Shown: in pieces, positions 11,391-22,890 of the stretch
Layout of the letters: each line of letters begins with the position of its first letter
How positions within the stretch are numbered: the first letter of the stretch is position 1
Origin: Metellina segmentata
Lineage: Eukaryota; Arthropoda; Arachnida; Araneae; Tetragnathidae
Direction of reading: 5' to 3'
Assembly: GCA_947359465.1 (NCBI GenBank)
Contig: OX375877.1
Location: 29,771,235 to 29,835,234 of the forward strand
DNA: 64,000 bases
The notes under the pieces: generated by a model
What the model was told of the DNA's origin: nothing
The model's input: only the letters and a program-made list of their open reading frames with translations
Databases searched by the model: none
Position numbers and translations under genes: made by a program

Positions 11391-12087
11391 TATTATTTTT
11401 TGTATGTCTTCCTGATGAAACTACAGACTAAGTAAATTGTAACTTACAATCAGTTTTTCCAGACCTGAAGTTCTAATTTTCCTATCCCCTGAAATAGTCG
11501 CAATATCCTGTGATTGTAATTGTCATCATACAAATTGAGTTGTGGGCTAAAGAATTTTAATTTACATTTCATGCAATAAAAAGTACTCAGTACTGAAGCT
11601 AGAGAAAGCCATTTCCATTTGAAATAAAAAAAAAAGAGAATAAAAATTACATAAAAAGAACACTTAGAAACATATTTTGGTAATTTACCTATCACATTTC
11701 CCAAGGAGTTGGGAGCAACAAATATAACCTAATGAGCACAAAATTTGAAAATTTAGACCTTTCAATGGAAAAACTCACCTTACCTGAATTTTTCTCAACA
11801 TCTTACATTTGTATAACACTCACCATTATCACATTGAATACATGGGGACAAAGAAAAGAGAAAAAGTATATCATCTAGTTGGAAAAGCAGTTTCCACATT
11901 TGACTTTTTAAGTTAAGAAAGATTTCACCTTCGGTTATGATGAAGCAAAGTCCATTTCAACTGTTCAATTTGAAAACGAATATTCAACTGATATAATAAA
12001 TAGATTGCTTACTTTTCATCTCAGGTAGGATCCAGTTTCCATCTCTTCAAAATAAGAATTAAAAAAAATTTATAATGAATCAGTCCA
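11391..12087. other. Spacer downstream of ENOX, no gene recognised
   Basis: AT-rich. The minus-strand frame at 11450-11704 is rich in Phe, Tyr and Lys and has no motif. It lies 3' of the ENOX-like locus and could include untranslated or intergenic sequence. Confidence 0.35.
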
Positions 12088-12093
12088 TTTATT
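12088..12093 (-). terminator. Possible polyadenylation signal (AATAAA)
   Basis: The minus strand reads AATAAA about 80 bp past the ENOX-like stop codon at 12173, a sensible distance for a 3' end signal. AATAAA is common by chance in AT-rich DNA. Confidence 0.45.
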
Positions 12094-12172
12094 CACTTTG
12101 AAACTTCCTAACATCAACTTGAAAATACAAAGACAACACAGGACTACCACAACGTTAATGAAAAAGATTAAC

Positions 12173-14321
12173 TTAGGAACTGCAATTAAAGCCCAAAAAA
12201 GTCCACTTTTTTTCCAAAGTAGCACCAATACCAGTAGAGTTTTCTTCAAATACAGTAGGGAAGAGCTTCATTAAACTCTCTACATATCTAGTACCGACGG
12301 AAGCATCGCACTTTACCAAATAGGAACAAATGTAATCCATGTGTGTTCCAAATGGATGAAGATTAAGAAATGCAGATATCAAACCAACTGAACAAGCATC
12401 TCTTCCAGAAACTTTAAAAGTACCAGATTCAGTTTTATAAGGGATAAAGGGCACGGCAGATCTTGAATTGCTCGAATCAGAATTATTTTCACAATCTGGA
12501 ATGGTTTCATTTTTAGCAATTCCTGATTTAGCAGCCCACAGTGCTCGGTACTTATCTACTTCTTTTTGAGATTCTGTTACCTTGTTTAAAGTTTTTTGGA
12601 AAACTTGGTGGAGCGATTCCAGTATTTTATTTTTGTCGGTTTTGACTTTCTCTACTTCTAGCAGTGTAGAAGTTAACCGTTCGCGAAGACCTTCAATTTT
12701 TTTACGCAATTCCTCAGTCTTTTCATTATTCTTCTTTGAAAGGTCCTTATTAGAACACTCGGTACCTTCTCCGTCGCTGCATTCCATTTCATCCTCTACA
12801 CGCTCACCAATCAATTCTTCTGAATTTGCCTTCTTTATCTCAGAAGTCAGTTTCTTCCACAACTCTATGTTTTTCTTCTGATCTTTAGTGAAATGAAACC
12901 ACACAATGGGATATTTTGCACATTCAAACACTTTCTCTATATTAACAAATTGTATAGATATTGCATTCATTTTTTGTATTAGCTCTGCTTTGGCATTTTT
13001 TAAATTATCTTCACATACGGATTTCTCAGTCATTAATTTTTGAACACAACAACTTATTCTTTGAATTATAGAATAAAAGGTGCCAGCATTCTTTTTGCTA
13101 ACCTCTCCTTTCAGAAACCATGATACTAAAGTCTGTACTGCAGTCTTAAGATTCTTAGTACCAAATTCAGTTGAAAGTTTCTGAAGTTCAGCTTCAGAAA
13201 ATAAAGCAATATCGGGTGCACTTGTATCGTTTGTTTCCAATTCCTTTAATGCTTTATGACGAGCCAATCTTTGAGCAACGCGCTGAGCACATATATAATC
13301 ATGATAATCATCACGTGCCATGGCATAATTTACATGCAACCTACCCGAGTACGATTGCTCATCTTTATTTTCAATTTTCATTAGGAATCCAGACAAATAC
13401 AGAGCTTTTTCAACATGCTCTTCAAGACTAAACCTTGTGACAAAAATTCTTTCTGCTCATTCGAAGAGCAACTATTTCACCATATTGCTCAAATGCTTCC
13501 CTCACAATTTCTTCAGTTATCTTTTCTGGAAGACCTCCAACAAAAATAGTTTTGCAACCAAGTGGTCTGGCACGAAGAGTTTGAACTGGAACATTAGGCT
13601 TAGGGGCATACAAAACACTTCTCGTAAGGTTTATTGTCTCTTTCTGCAATGGAATTGGTACAGAAAGATTTTCATGACTATTGATATAGGGAAAGTTACA
13701 AAAATTCCCCATTCCCCCCATCATTCCACATGGATCAGTAGGAATATTCATCATATAGGGAGGTAAGCAATTCATGATGGTGCCAGTCGCAGATGACATG
13801 CCCATACCATTAGAGACAGGATGAACAGCAGATGGAGGATTATGAACCATATTGTTGTTAGACATGCCCTCCATAGGATTAACCCATTGACTCATCGGAT
13901 ACATACCGAATTGCTGCATCATTGAATAATGCCTATAACTAGGATCAGCATTGAAATGCTCAGCATTACCATAATAATAATTCGAGAAATTTGTTGGAGT
14001 TGCCACTGTCTGTAACTGTTGTGGCTGTGATACTTGTCCTTGCGATTGATGTGGTAAAGTTTGAAGGTGCTGATTTTCAATAGACATTTTCTTACCTTCT
14101 TTCTCTCGTCCAGTTTGCTCTCTTTTAGGAAGGACTGATCTTTCACATATCTTTTCCCTAGGATCATCGTAAGGTTTGCGTTTTGTTCCATTTTTTCCAT
14201 CACGACCATTATTTTTTAAATGATTATTAGAAGTAGATGTTCCATATAGTGAAGTACTCTCATTGCTAGATGAGTTGGGGTTGTATTTATATTTAGGAGA
14301 ATCGCAACTATTTGCCTCCAT
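12173..14321 (-). pseudogene. ENOX: Intronless ENOX (ecto-NOX disulfide-thiol exchanger) locus with a frameshift
   Basis: ENOX proteins are RRM-containing surface NADH/hydroquinone oxidases with disulfide-thiol exchange activity. The first frame (14321-13428) has a disordered Ser/Asn- and Met/Pro-rich N-terminus, then an RRM start (KTIFVGGLPEKITEEIVREA) and the family segment ALRMSRKNFCH. The second frame (to 12173) resumes at FSLEEHVEKALYLSG, passes GRLHVNYAMARDD, a long coiled coil and HFTKDQ, and ends in the family C-terminus (HPFGTHMDYICSYL, GIGATLEKKWTFLGF). Between them, around 13428-13440, the frame shifts where relatives keep one frame, consistent with a two-base loss. No intron interrupts about 2.1 kb, although NF1 nearby is heavily split. 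No poly(A) tail or flanking duplication is visible. It may be a retrocopy, or a real gene with a sequence error. Confidence 0.85.
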
Positions 14322-14857
14322 TACAAAAATAATTGAAGTTGATTAATTAATCCATTATATGGTTACCATTTAATTCGAATGACTGCGACATGAAAGATTG
14401 AATATGCTCATATCAAAGATTGAAAAATGTTCTTCTTCATACTTAGTTTTAAAATAAATAATGTCAAGCAAATAAACGAATGTTCGAAAGTGTGGACTTG
14501 CGTATTAATTTTGTAAATATAACTGGCGTAGGATTCAAGATTGTTGGGTGCTTTGAGGTTTAAATTTAAATGGCGTTGTAACTTGTTTTGGGACGCGCAT
14601 CACTTCAGGACAAGTTTACGCGGCTGAATAATATCATATCACGAACGCCTCAATGGCTTGCGTCTTCCGCCAGTAATGAACCGACCATTTGGGTATATGC
14701 CTCGTCTGGCTCTTAGGAGCTAGCAAACTGCGCAAGCGCACAGTTGAAGGATGAACTTCAATGGCGACTGTTTTGTGATTTGAATATGCCATAAATTGCC
14801 AAAAATAGTAGTCTTTTTTGTTAGGAAGAAGAGTTCAAGTTAGTGATAGGCACTCTA
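14322..14857. promoter_or_regulatory. Region upstream of the ENOX start, possible promoter
   Basis: This is the 5' flank of the ENOX-like coding region. It is less AT-rich than its surroundings and contains CpG-bearing phrases (GGACGCGCATCAC, GCGCAAGCGCAC). No TATA box or defined initiator can be assigned. A retained promoter would argue against a simple retrocopy. Confidence 0.25.
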
Positions 14858-14865
14858 GGTATGGG

Positions 14866-15402
14866 TAGAGTGCCTATATAATAAGAGTGGCGACAAGGGA
14901 CCAAATTTGGCCCAATGCGCATGCGCGGCAGCCATTTTTCTACCAGAATCGTCTCAAAAAAGGTTGCTGGGCGAATTAATATATATTTTCAAGGAAAACA
15001 AAAAGCATATTATTGTTTCAATATGGATCATTCGGTATACATGAATCAAATAACGCTCAATTACATGTGTAATTGACGAGATGGATTGCACAACGTGCTA
15101 ATTTAGATTGCGAGAAACACCGTGTTGTTCAAAAAAAGCTATTTACTTAAAAAGTCCTCACATTTATACTGACAAAACACTAAAATGATAATAAATAAAC
15201 ATTCTAGAACACGAAATGGAACATGAATAAGTTATATTTTCTTTTTAATTTAATGTACACACGTTTTTCACGAGCACACAAAAAGTTCCCATGTTAAGTC
15301 TACGGGAGCTAGGAAAAGACCGCCTCGGGCGGTAGAAAAGGTCTCTAAGCCAATCAGAAAATGTTTCCCGTATGTCGCCACTCTTATTATATAGGCACTC
15401 TA
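14866..15402. mobile_element. 537-bp hAT-like MITE with perfect 8-bp duplication
   Basis: The terminal inverted repeat is about 30 bp (TAGAGTGCCTATATAATAAG..., right end ...CTTATTATATAGGCACTCTA). It is flanked on both sides by GGTATGGG (14858-14865 and 15403-15410). The interior is non-coding and includes ATGCGCATGCGC. Directly left of the duplication is another TAGGCACTCTA, equal to the right terminus, so a second element end or an insertion into a related end is suggested. Confidence 0.9.
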
Positions 15403-15410
15403 GGTATGGG

Positions 15411-16204
15411 AGGGAAAGAAAGATAAAACTTTTCCTGTTTTCCCGCCTTTTCAAAGTCTTGTTTTCATTTCGTACTCTCGACTCAAATGTGGGATGAAAT
15501 GTAAACGTATAAGAATTGAATAATTAAACGAAAGGGGAAAATGTATTCCATCGTTAAAAGCAGTTTTGTTTGAGGTGAGAGAAGTAGAGTGGAGAGAAGG
15601 GGTCCCGATATATCCCCTTTTTTTTCACGGAAAGAATAGAACTTCGAAAGTTTTTAACTTGATTCGATATTTGAATTTTTGCAAACGAAAATGAATACGC
15701 TCGGATATTTTCTTTTGGAGTGTTAACAAATTGATCAAAATACTAATAAATTCATTTCTAAAGAATAATTTCGTGTCAAAAATTTCATAGTCACGTTGTG
15801 AAATTTAAAACAAAATAATAAAACTGCACAAAATGTATTTTAAAAATTAATTTTTGTTGAAAATTCTTAAACTACACACGAACGTTTCAACAACTTTTTT
15901 CTTTTCCTACAAAAACTCGCCAATTTTCAAGCAATTTACAAAGCCAATTTTCTCTGATTATTCAAGAGTTCTTTAAATTTATGAGCAGAAATGTTTCAGT
16001 ATTTCTGTGTTCACTGCTAGGACATATTAACATTTGTGAAAAAATCAATATTTTTTTTTAATAACCTCATAGCACCCAACAATCTTGGATCTCCATTTTA
16101 ACATTGCATTTCTTATGCACACAATGTTTAAATGTAGGAATATTTAAGGATAATTGGAACGAACTTAACTTCTATTAATAATTATTTCTCTATATATTAT
16201 ACAA
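15411..16204. other. No gene recognised
   Basis: AT-rich sequence between the MITE and a SINE, without a domain-bearing frame or terminal repeat that I can support. Confidence 0.4.
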
Positions 16205-16435
16205 GGAAGTAAGGTAAGGTGTTAGCCTCTAGATCGGAAGGTTCCTGGTGCAAATCCGGGTCATGGATGTTTGTAAGCGTATGGTGTAGAGGCGGCTGGT
16301 GCACCTTAAATCTGTCATGGCCGAAAGTGCTCGTTGCGTTGGTGTGGAAGCTTGGAGAGTGGGGTGCCAGCTCAGATGTTGCCTCGTCATCTGACAGTGG
16401 TTCTAAATTACGATATGGCTTAGGCTGGGACGGTG
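16205..16435 (+). mobile_element. tRNA-derived SINE, subfamily 2 (truncated, diverged)
   Basis: Matches the subfamily 2 SINEs at 46433, 49987 and 62297: TTAGCCTCTAGATCGGAAGG, a degraded B box (GGTGCAAATCC), TGGTGTAGAGGCGGCTGGTG and GTGGGGTGCCAGCTCAG. The first bases and the 3' third are missing. The open frame across it is an artefact. Confidence 0.8.
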
Positions 16436-16482
16436 GTAGCTACTTGAATATCTCTAATATTATTAAAGGAAGGGTTTGTATG

Positions 16483-16705
16483 TGTTGCGAGACTCTCCTT
16501 GAAATAACAACATTTAATCGTTCTCTACAAAAAACACTTTATTTTATCCGACTCCATATGTATAGCAATATTTTACACGGCTGAATTATCAGGCATTCTC
16601 TTTTGGAATTACACTAAAAATCTCATTAAAAAAAAGTGTGCAAACAATAATACGAAAAAATAACAGTAACTATTGTGTGAACGATAATTCGAACTACTTT
16701 TAACA
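16483..16705 (-). repeat. 3' LTR of the BEL/Pao element
   Basis: On the minus strand it starts TGTTAAAAGTAG directly after a purine-rich tract (AAAAGGTGGGAGGA, about 16706-16720) that would prime plus-strand synthesis, and it ends GTCTCGCAACA. That gives a 223-bp LTR with TG...CA ends. The adjacent sequence at 16455-16482 is repeat A (TCTCTAATATTATTAAAGGA), so the element landed in a copy of it. The 5' LTR is not in the window. Confidence 0.65.
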
Positions 16706-16781
16706 TCCTCCCACCTTTTCATTTTCGGTGATCGGAAAATTAAAACAAATACGAATACACAAAAATAAAGAAATTAACACA

Positions 16782-18790
16782 TTAGGTTTCATTACCAAAA
16801 AAAGAAAAAATTATCTCCCTCTCAGGAGTAACAGTTCCTTTTTCCTCAGAAGTATGGTTATCAGCTGCAGGAACAGTCTTTACTGAATTGGATATCACTT
16901 TGTAGCATAGTTGATCAGATTGGGACATTTCTAAAGGATAGACAGCTTGAACTGGTCTGGTGAGTTCCCCGGTTGCAGTTTTCACCTTGACTACTCGAAT
17001 AATATTGTCTTTCCCAGGGAAAGTAGCAATGATGAGTCCCAATGGCCAGTCAATTCGTTTCTTGTTGTCACTGCTTATAAGGACTATGTCCCCTACCTTA
17101 GCTTCTCTCACTAGATGTTTATGTTTAGGTGGTTGTTGAACTAGTAGACTAAGATATTCATCTCGAAACCTCTTTCGGAAATCCTCTCTCAAACGTTGTT
17201 GATGTCTCCATCTTTTAGACAGGTTGACATTATCCAGGTGGTCTAAATCTGGAGCTCCCACCATTCGGATAACTTGAAGGAACATGGAGGGTGTTAAGGG
17301 AATCAAATCTTTAGGATCCTCTGATAGATAAGTGAGAGGTCTAGCATTGATTACAGCCTCAGCGTCACACAAAATCGTAAACATTTCTTCGTGCGTCAAA
17401 GAGGCTTTACCAAGAACTCTTCTTAACAATTTCTTAATCATCTGTACAATCCTCTCCCACCATCCACCCCACCAAGCTGCAGTTGGGGGGTTAAACTTCC
17501 ACTGGATTCTTAAAATTGAAGTATCACAAATGACTTGATTCCAGATGATGGATTTCATTTCACCAACTGGGTTTAGATCGCAGAAGATATTATCCGTGCC
17601 TTTATCCCACAGTAATCCAAGAACTGGAATGGGATCTTCTGGTTTTCCTTCTTGAAACTCATTGTGCTCCCACCCTCTTAGGTCGAAGCAAGCCTTATCC
17701 AGCAAGTTTCTTGACTCTTGGATGAATTTTTGTAACATTTTCTCACTTGATACAGAGGCCACACAATTATCTACATAGAAACATCTTTTTAATGTCTCGG
17801 CCGTCTCCTTGTAACTAGGTGAGCTTGTTTCTAACAGATGATTTAATACAGCAGCTAACAGGAATGGGCTGCAGGTGAGACCAAACACAACTCGTCGGTG
17901 TCTATATATTATTAACTGTCTTTTTTCAAAATCATCCCACCACAAAAATCTGAGGAAGTTCCGATCTTCTTTTGCATTGAGATTTGGAGAAACGCTTTTC
18001 TGATGTCCGCCACAACTCCTATTTTGTCTTTTCGAAACCTCATCAGTATAGGTGCTAATTCTAACAGATTCAGACCCTTTTCAAGGCAATCATTAAGGGA
18101 TGGTGAACCTTTCCCACGACATGACGCATCGTACATGGGTCTTGTTCTCGTTGTGGAATTCTCCTTAAATACACCACGGTGCGTTAAGTAGTGGCATCGT
18201 TCTCCGAGCTCTTTTTGACAGGTACCTCTTCAATAATGTCCAATTTTTCCCATTCTTTGAAGACCTTATCCTAACAACAAAGCTTTCCTTCCTATTGAAG
18301 CTTCGTGGCAGTAGAAACACATCGTTTCTTAGCAATTTCCATATCTGATTTTAGGTCTTCTTTATTTTCTAACCATGGTAGGTGGATTTCGTAGCGTCGA
18401 TTTTTGTCCAGAGACGGTTTTCTCCAAGTAATCCAAAGCAGCCTTTTCCAACTCCTGCTTGGATTTGGTTTCTATTGGATCTTTAATACCTAAGGTATCT
18501 AAATCCCAAAGATTTGTTATTGAAGCATTTTGAGATAAGAGGGATGTGACAGTCAGAGACGATAAACCATGAATTCTTTCGCCGGGTACTTTTCCCATAA
18601 TTAACCAGCCCAGTCTGGTTTCTACAGCTATCAGTCCACATTTGAGTTTGTAACTTTTCCCTGTAAAAAGTTCTCCACAAATATCAGCTCCAAACAGTAA
18701 TTCAATATCTGGACGACCTTTTCCATAATCCGCTATCCATATTTTCTTTTCTCTTAACTCCTTTTCCCACATATCACAGTTTCGTTTAGA
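16782..18790 (-). pseudogene. BEL/Pao retrotransposon pol, internally deleted
   Basis: A peptidase-like region comes first (18772-18362: ELLFGADICGELFTGKSYKL, AVETRLGWLIMGKVPGERI). It is followed by broken reverse transcriptase pieces (18136-17912: GVVADIRKAFLQIS; from 17945: VVFGLTCSPFLLAAVLNHLL). The catalytic motif reads FYVDN instead of the usual FYVDD, so a catalytic Asp is lost. About position 17540 the frame jumps to the integrase C-terminus (FNPPTAAWWGGWWERIVQMI, AVINARPLTYLSEDP). The rest of RT, RNase H and the integrase core are deleted. It is truncated 5' at about 18800 by the gypsy LTR. Confidence 0.85.
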
Positions 18791-18806
18791 ACTTGAATAG
18801 TACAGT

Positions 18807-19123
18807 TGTAGTCACTGTTGAAATTGCTCACATTTATCTTGTACCGCTGATGCTGTTCTATTATCAGTCTTGTACCTCCAAATAAAGTGTGGAGAGTACG
18901 AATTGAAATTCGTTGTTCTTGTCAGAAGCAGACGATTCGCGTAATATCGCTCTCTTTCTCTCACAGCACAAGTTTGTAATGAGCATGCGCGAAGCATTGC
19001 GAACGGAGCGCGTATTAATATTCTTACTTCTTAACTTTTCCCTTTCGGTTGTTGTTCGTCTTGTGGAATAAATTGTTGTGTTCTAATTTATGATGTATTA
19101 ATTGCACACCAACGAACACCACA
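18807..19123 (+). repeat. 5' LTR of Ty3/gypsy element 1
   Basis: Starts TGTAGTCACTG, ends ACACCACA, and is followed by AATGGTGACCCGGACGTGAT, a typical gypsy primer-binding junction. No matching 3' LTR occurs before the hAT boundary at 27133, so element 1 has lost its right LTR. It cuts into BEL/Pao pol on its left, with no target duplication that I can define. Confidence 0.7.
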
Positions 19124-19485
19124 AATGGTGACCCGGACGTGATGACGTCGCGAACTGTCGACGCTGCTTCTGGAGGAAGGTTGGATGCAATGTAGTAAAC
19201 TTGGTACGATTGTCCGTTGTTGGTTTGGGTACTCCAAATTCAAACGTACTCTCACACATGTGGAACCAAAGTGCAGGGTCGCTGAAGTTGTAGGACGGAA
19301 TTTTCACCGCGCTGACGTCGGTCATTTTTAAGTCCAAGGCTTCACAGCACGTTGAAGAAAAATAATGCATAATTTTGAAAAATATATCCGGATTCAGGTA
19401 TTGTGCGTTTTTTAATAACGGGTCACCATTTGTGGTGTTCGTTGGTGTGCAATTAATACAACATGAATTAGAACACAACCCGACC
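19124..19485 (-). pseudogene. Inverted leader and gag start of gypsy element 1
   Basis: Read on the minus strand from 19485 there is a second LTR terminus (CACCAACGAACACCACAAATG), then gag starting at about 19325 (MTDVSAVKIPSYNFSDPALW, followed by CESTFEFGVPKP). So the first part of gag points away from the rest. The LTR ends at 19067-19136 and 19418-19485 form an inverted pair of about 68 bp. The middle of gag between this piece and 19486 is missing. Confidence 0.8.
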
Positions 19486-19839
19486 GACCCTTACCAACAT
19501 ATCAAAAGGGAACTAATCAACCGAAGTGGCGAACAATTAGGAGACAGGAAGCCTACTGAATTGCTCCGCATCATGAAGCGACGTGCCGAATCGCATCAAG
19601 TGCCAGACGAGCTCATGCTCGAACTTTTTCAAACGCATCTGCCAACGCGAGTACAGTCCATTCTTGCAGCCATAACTCTTCTGACGATAGAGAAAGCAGC
19701 GGAAGTGGCCGACCGAGTACTGGAAGTGACGCCGATGCCTGTAAGTGCTTGCTCAGTTGCCTCAGTTTCCATGGAAGATCGATTATTTGCAGAAATTGAA
19801 AAATTAAATCTGCGCATAGATAACCTTTCTCGTGGCTGA
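19486..19839 (+). pseudogene. Gypsy element 1 gag, C-terminal part
   Basis: Encodes a collinear piece of gypsy capsid: PYQHIKRELINRSGEQ, then LGDRKPTELLRIMKRRAE, LMLELFQTHLPTRVQSILAA, and the typical AAEVADRVLEV. In the virus-like particle this protein packages element RNA. It lacks the gag N-terminus, which is inverted next door. Confidence 0.8.
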
Positions 19840-19989
19840 AGCCGCAGTCATAATAAGCAACATCACGCGCGAGGTAATCGCAGCAAATCGCGATTCAGCC
19901 AAAACCAACACGACCAATGTTGGTATCATTTTAAATTTGTCGAAAAGGCCCAAAATGCACATCGCCCATCAAATTTAAAAAAAACGACA

Positions 19990-22888
19990 GAGGCCTGGTG
20001 TAGAGGCGACTACCACCTTGCTTAATTCTCATCGCCTATTCGTACGCGACAGACGTACTAATATACAGCATAATTCCCGCATCAAAATTACAAAGGAGAA
20101 ATGGCTCGGAAATGACTCTTTCCGCAGCAAACACTTCCCCCATCCATGTATACACATCACAAACTCTCTCCTTAGATCTGGGTTTGAGACGCGTATTCAC
20201 ATGGACATTTTTAGTTGGAAATGTGTACACTCCCATAATAGGTGCCGATTTTCTGTACAATTTTAACCAAGTGCCAAATTTAGTGCAGCATAAATTGAAT
20301 GATGCACAAACAAACATAAACACTGACGGTATAATGCGCAACAGTAGGATCCATTCCGTAAAAACGGTATCTGGTAATAGTGTATACCATGAATTGTTAA
20401 TGGAATTTACAGAAATCACACGACCTCCACGCCCGGATCAGGAGATAAAACATTCAGTTGTTCATAACATCAACACGACTGGTCCGCCCGTAACGGCCAA
20501 AGCCCGAAGACTTGCACCTGACCGCTTACACATCGCTAAGGAGGAATTCAAAACAATGATACAATTAGGCCACATGCGCCCCTCGAAAAGCAATTACGCA
20601 TCTCCTTTGCACATGGTACCGAAAAAAAGATAGCTCTGAATGGAGACCTGTTGGTGACTATCGAGCACTTAATGCTCAAACAATCAAAGACAATTACGGT
20701 GTACCAAATATTTTAGATTTTACATCGAACCTACATGGCATAAAAATTTTTTTCGCACATAGATCTCATGAAAGCGTATTATCAAATCCCTATAAATCCA
20801 GAGGATGTTCATAAATCTGCCATTATTACACCCTTTGGTTTATACGAAAGCTTACGTATGCAATTTGGTCTATGTAAAGCCACATCTACTTTTCAACGAT
20901 TTATCAATGAAGTAACTCGAAACCTCCCGTTCGTTTATGCTTTTGTTGATGACATATTAGTGACTTCTCGATCATCAGAAGAGCATATCGAACATCTACA
21001 GATTTTATTTGAACGAATACAACATTATGGCCTTACTTTAAAACCATCAAAATGCGTTTTTGGAGTCTCCTCCATTGATTTCTTATGTTTTAAAGTTTCC
21101 GAATCGGGTATTGAGCCTCTGCCAGAACGTGTAGAATGCATCAAAAATTTTCCAAAGCCAACCACTATCACACAATTAAGGCGTTTCCTTGGATTATTTA
21201 ATTTCTACAGACGTTTTGTACCCAAAGCAGCTCATATATTAGCCCCTTTAAATAAATTCTTAGAAGGCGTCAAAAATAAAAAGAAATCTAAACGAATTAC
21301 AGTAACCAAACTTAATGAGTTACTTCAATGGACTGATGTGGCAGAGCAATAATTTACGGATGCTAAAAATGCCTTAGCAAGTGCAACTCTTCTGCAACAT
21401 CCGATACCTGGAGCGAAGCTGAGTGTCTGGGTCGATGCAAGCGATTTAGCTGTTGGTGGTACTCTTATGCAACTGAATAAAGATGCCTGGGAGCCTATTT
21501 CATTTCTATCTGCCAAGCTTTCCAAAAGCCAACGTAACTGGTCCACGTATGACAGAGAACTATTAGCAATATACACATCCGTCAAACGCTTCAGACATAT
21601 GCTCGAAGGTCGTGATTTCATCATTTTCACCGATCAAAAGCCTTTGATTTATGCCTTCAAGCAGAAGCCAGACAAGTGTTCGCCAAGACAACTCCGTCAT
21701 TTGGACTATATCTCTCAATTTTCAACAGATGTCCGCCATACAAAAGGCACTAACAACGTCGTCGCTGATGCATTATCTCGCATAGAAATTGACACTATCT
21801 CTTCTCCATTAAATTTTCAAGAATTTGCTTCAGCCCAAGCGAATGATTCAGAGTTAAAGGCGATTCTAACCAAAAACGACACTTCAACTAATTTTGGAAA
21901 AGACTTATTTTTCAATCGCTAATTTGGAACTGTTGTGCGACATGTCCACCGTACAACCTCGACCATTTGTCACACAATCATATCGAAAAATCATATTTAA
22001 CCAACTTCATAAACTTTCCCATCCAGGAATCTTCGCTACAAATAAGTTGATAACTTCTCGATATGTTTGGCCAGCAATGAACAAATGGATTAAAGAGCAG
22101 GTACAATGTTGTATTCCTTGCCAACGTTCTAAAGTTCATCGCACACCAAGACTACACTTGGTACATTCAATCTACCAGATGCTCGATTTTCCCATATACA
22201 TCTGGATTTTATTGGACCACTGCCATCATCTGACGGCCAACGTTATTGTATCACGATAACTGATCGTTTCACTCGCTGGCCTGAAGTAATCCCAACTACT
22301 GTCATTACTGCCGAAACAGTTTGTCGAGCACTATTAAGTGGTTGGATTTCCAGATTCGGCTGTCCTACAACAATAACAACAGATCAGGGCAGAAGTTTCG
22401 AATCAAATCTCTTTAGACAGCTAACTAAAGTGCTTGGAACCAACCACATCCATTCCGCAGCGTATAGACCCCAATCTAATGGGTTAATAGAACGTTTTCA
22501 TCGGCACCTCAAAAGTGCTCTTAAATGCCATGAGCATACAAAATGGACCGAGGTACTACCAATTGTTTTGCTAGGATTGCGATCTGCAATAAAGAACGAT
22601 ATTAACGCTACGTGTACAGAACTTGTGTGCAGAAATCCAATTGCAACATCAAAACATTGCAAGGATTCAATCTATGTTCATCCCTCATTGGAAACATGTT
22701 ATCATGTGTTTTTACGTGTGGACTGTCACAAACCTCCATTGTCTCAGCCTTATACTGGACCACATCCTGTTCTTGATCGTTTGGAAAAGAACTGTCGGAT
22801 TATTGTGAATGGCAAAACAATTTCTGTCACGTTAGACAGAGTAAAACCTGCTCATATTCTGCGTGACGATAGCAACATTAACTTAGTC
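19990..22888 (+). pseudogene. Ty3/gypsy element 1 pol (protease, RT, RNase H, integrase), broken
   Basis: Domain order is intact. A protease remnant ends in TPIIGADFLYNF (about 20230). RT runs from 20381, with MKAYYQIPINPED and FGLYESLRMQFGL, and the active-site motif AFVDDILVTS (about 20940). RNase H follows at about 21420-21780 (VWVDASDLAVGGTL, YDRELLAIYTSVKRFRHML, FTDQKPL). The integrase zinc finger (HKLSHPGIF ... CIPCQRSK) and core ([16 protein letters not shown], about 22360) come next, then the C-terminus. Frame breaks occur near 20630, 20760, 21352, 21900 and 22200. About 100 bp is missing near 22628. Not functional. Confidence 0.9.
22605..22885 (+). repeat. Direct repeat copy 1 of the gypsy integrase tail
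   Basis: Matches 26613-26995 closely, from ACGCTACGTGT to AACATTAACTTA, but lacks an internal segment of about 102 bp. The two copies flank the LINE at 22891-26605. Confidence 0.85.
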
Positions 22889-22890
22889 TG

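Noticed and set aside
12582..13766. Plus-strand frames opposite the ENOX locus
   Set aside because: They are antisense shadows of the strongly recognisable minus-strand ENOX coding sequence.
15245..15454. 69-codon minus-strand frame near the MITE end
   Set aside because: Crosses the MITE terminus and the target duplication; non-coding context.
16219..16584. 121-codon frame and similar frames at 46433-46738 and 49989-50195
   Set aside because: They lie within tRNA-derived SINEs and read through promoter and body sequences.
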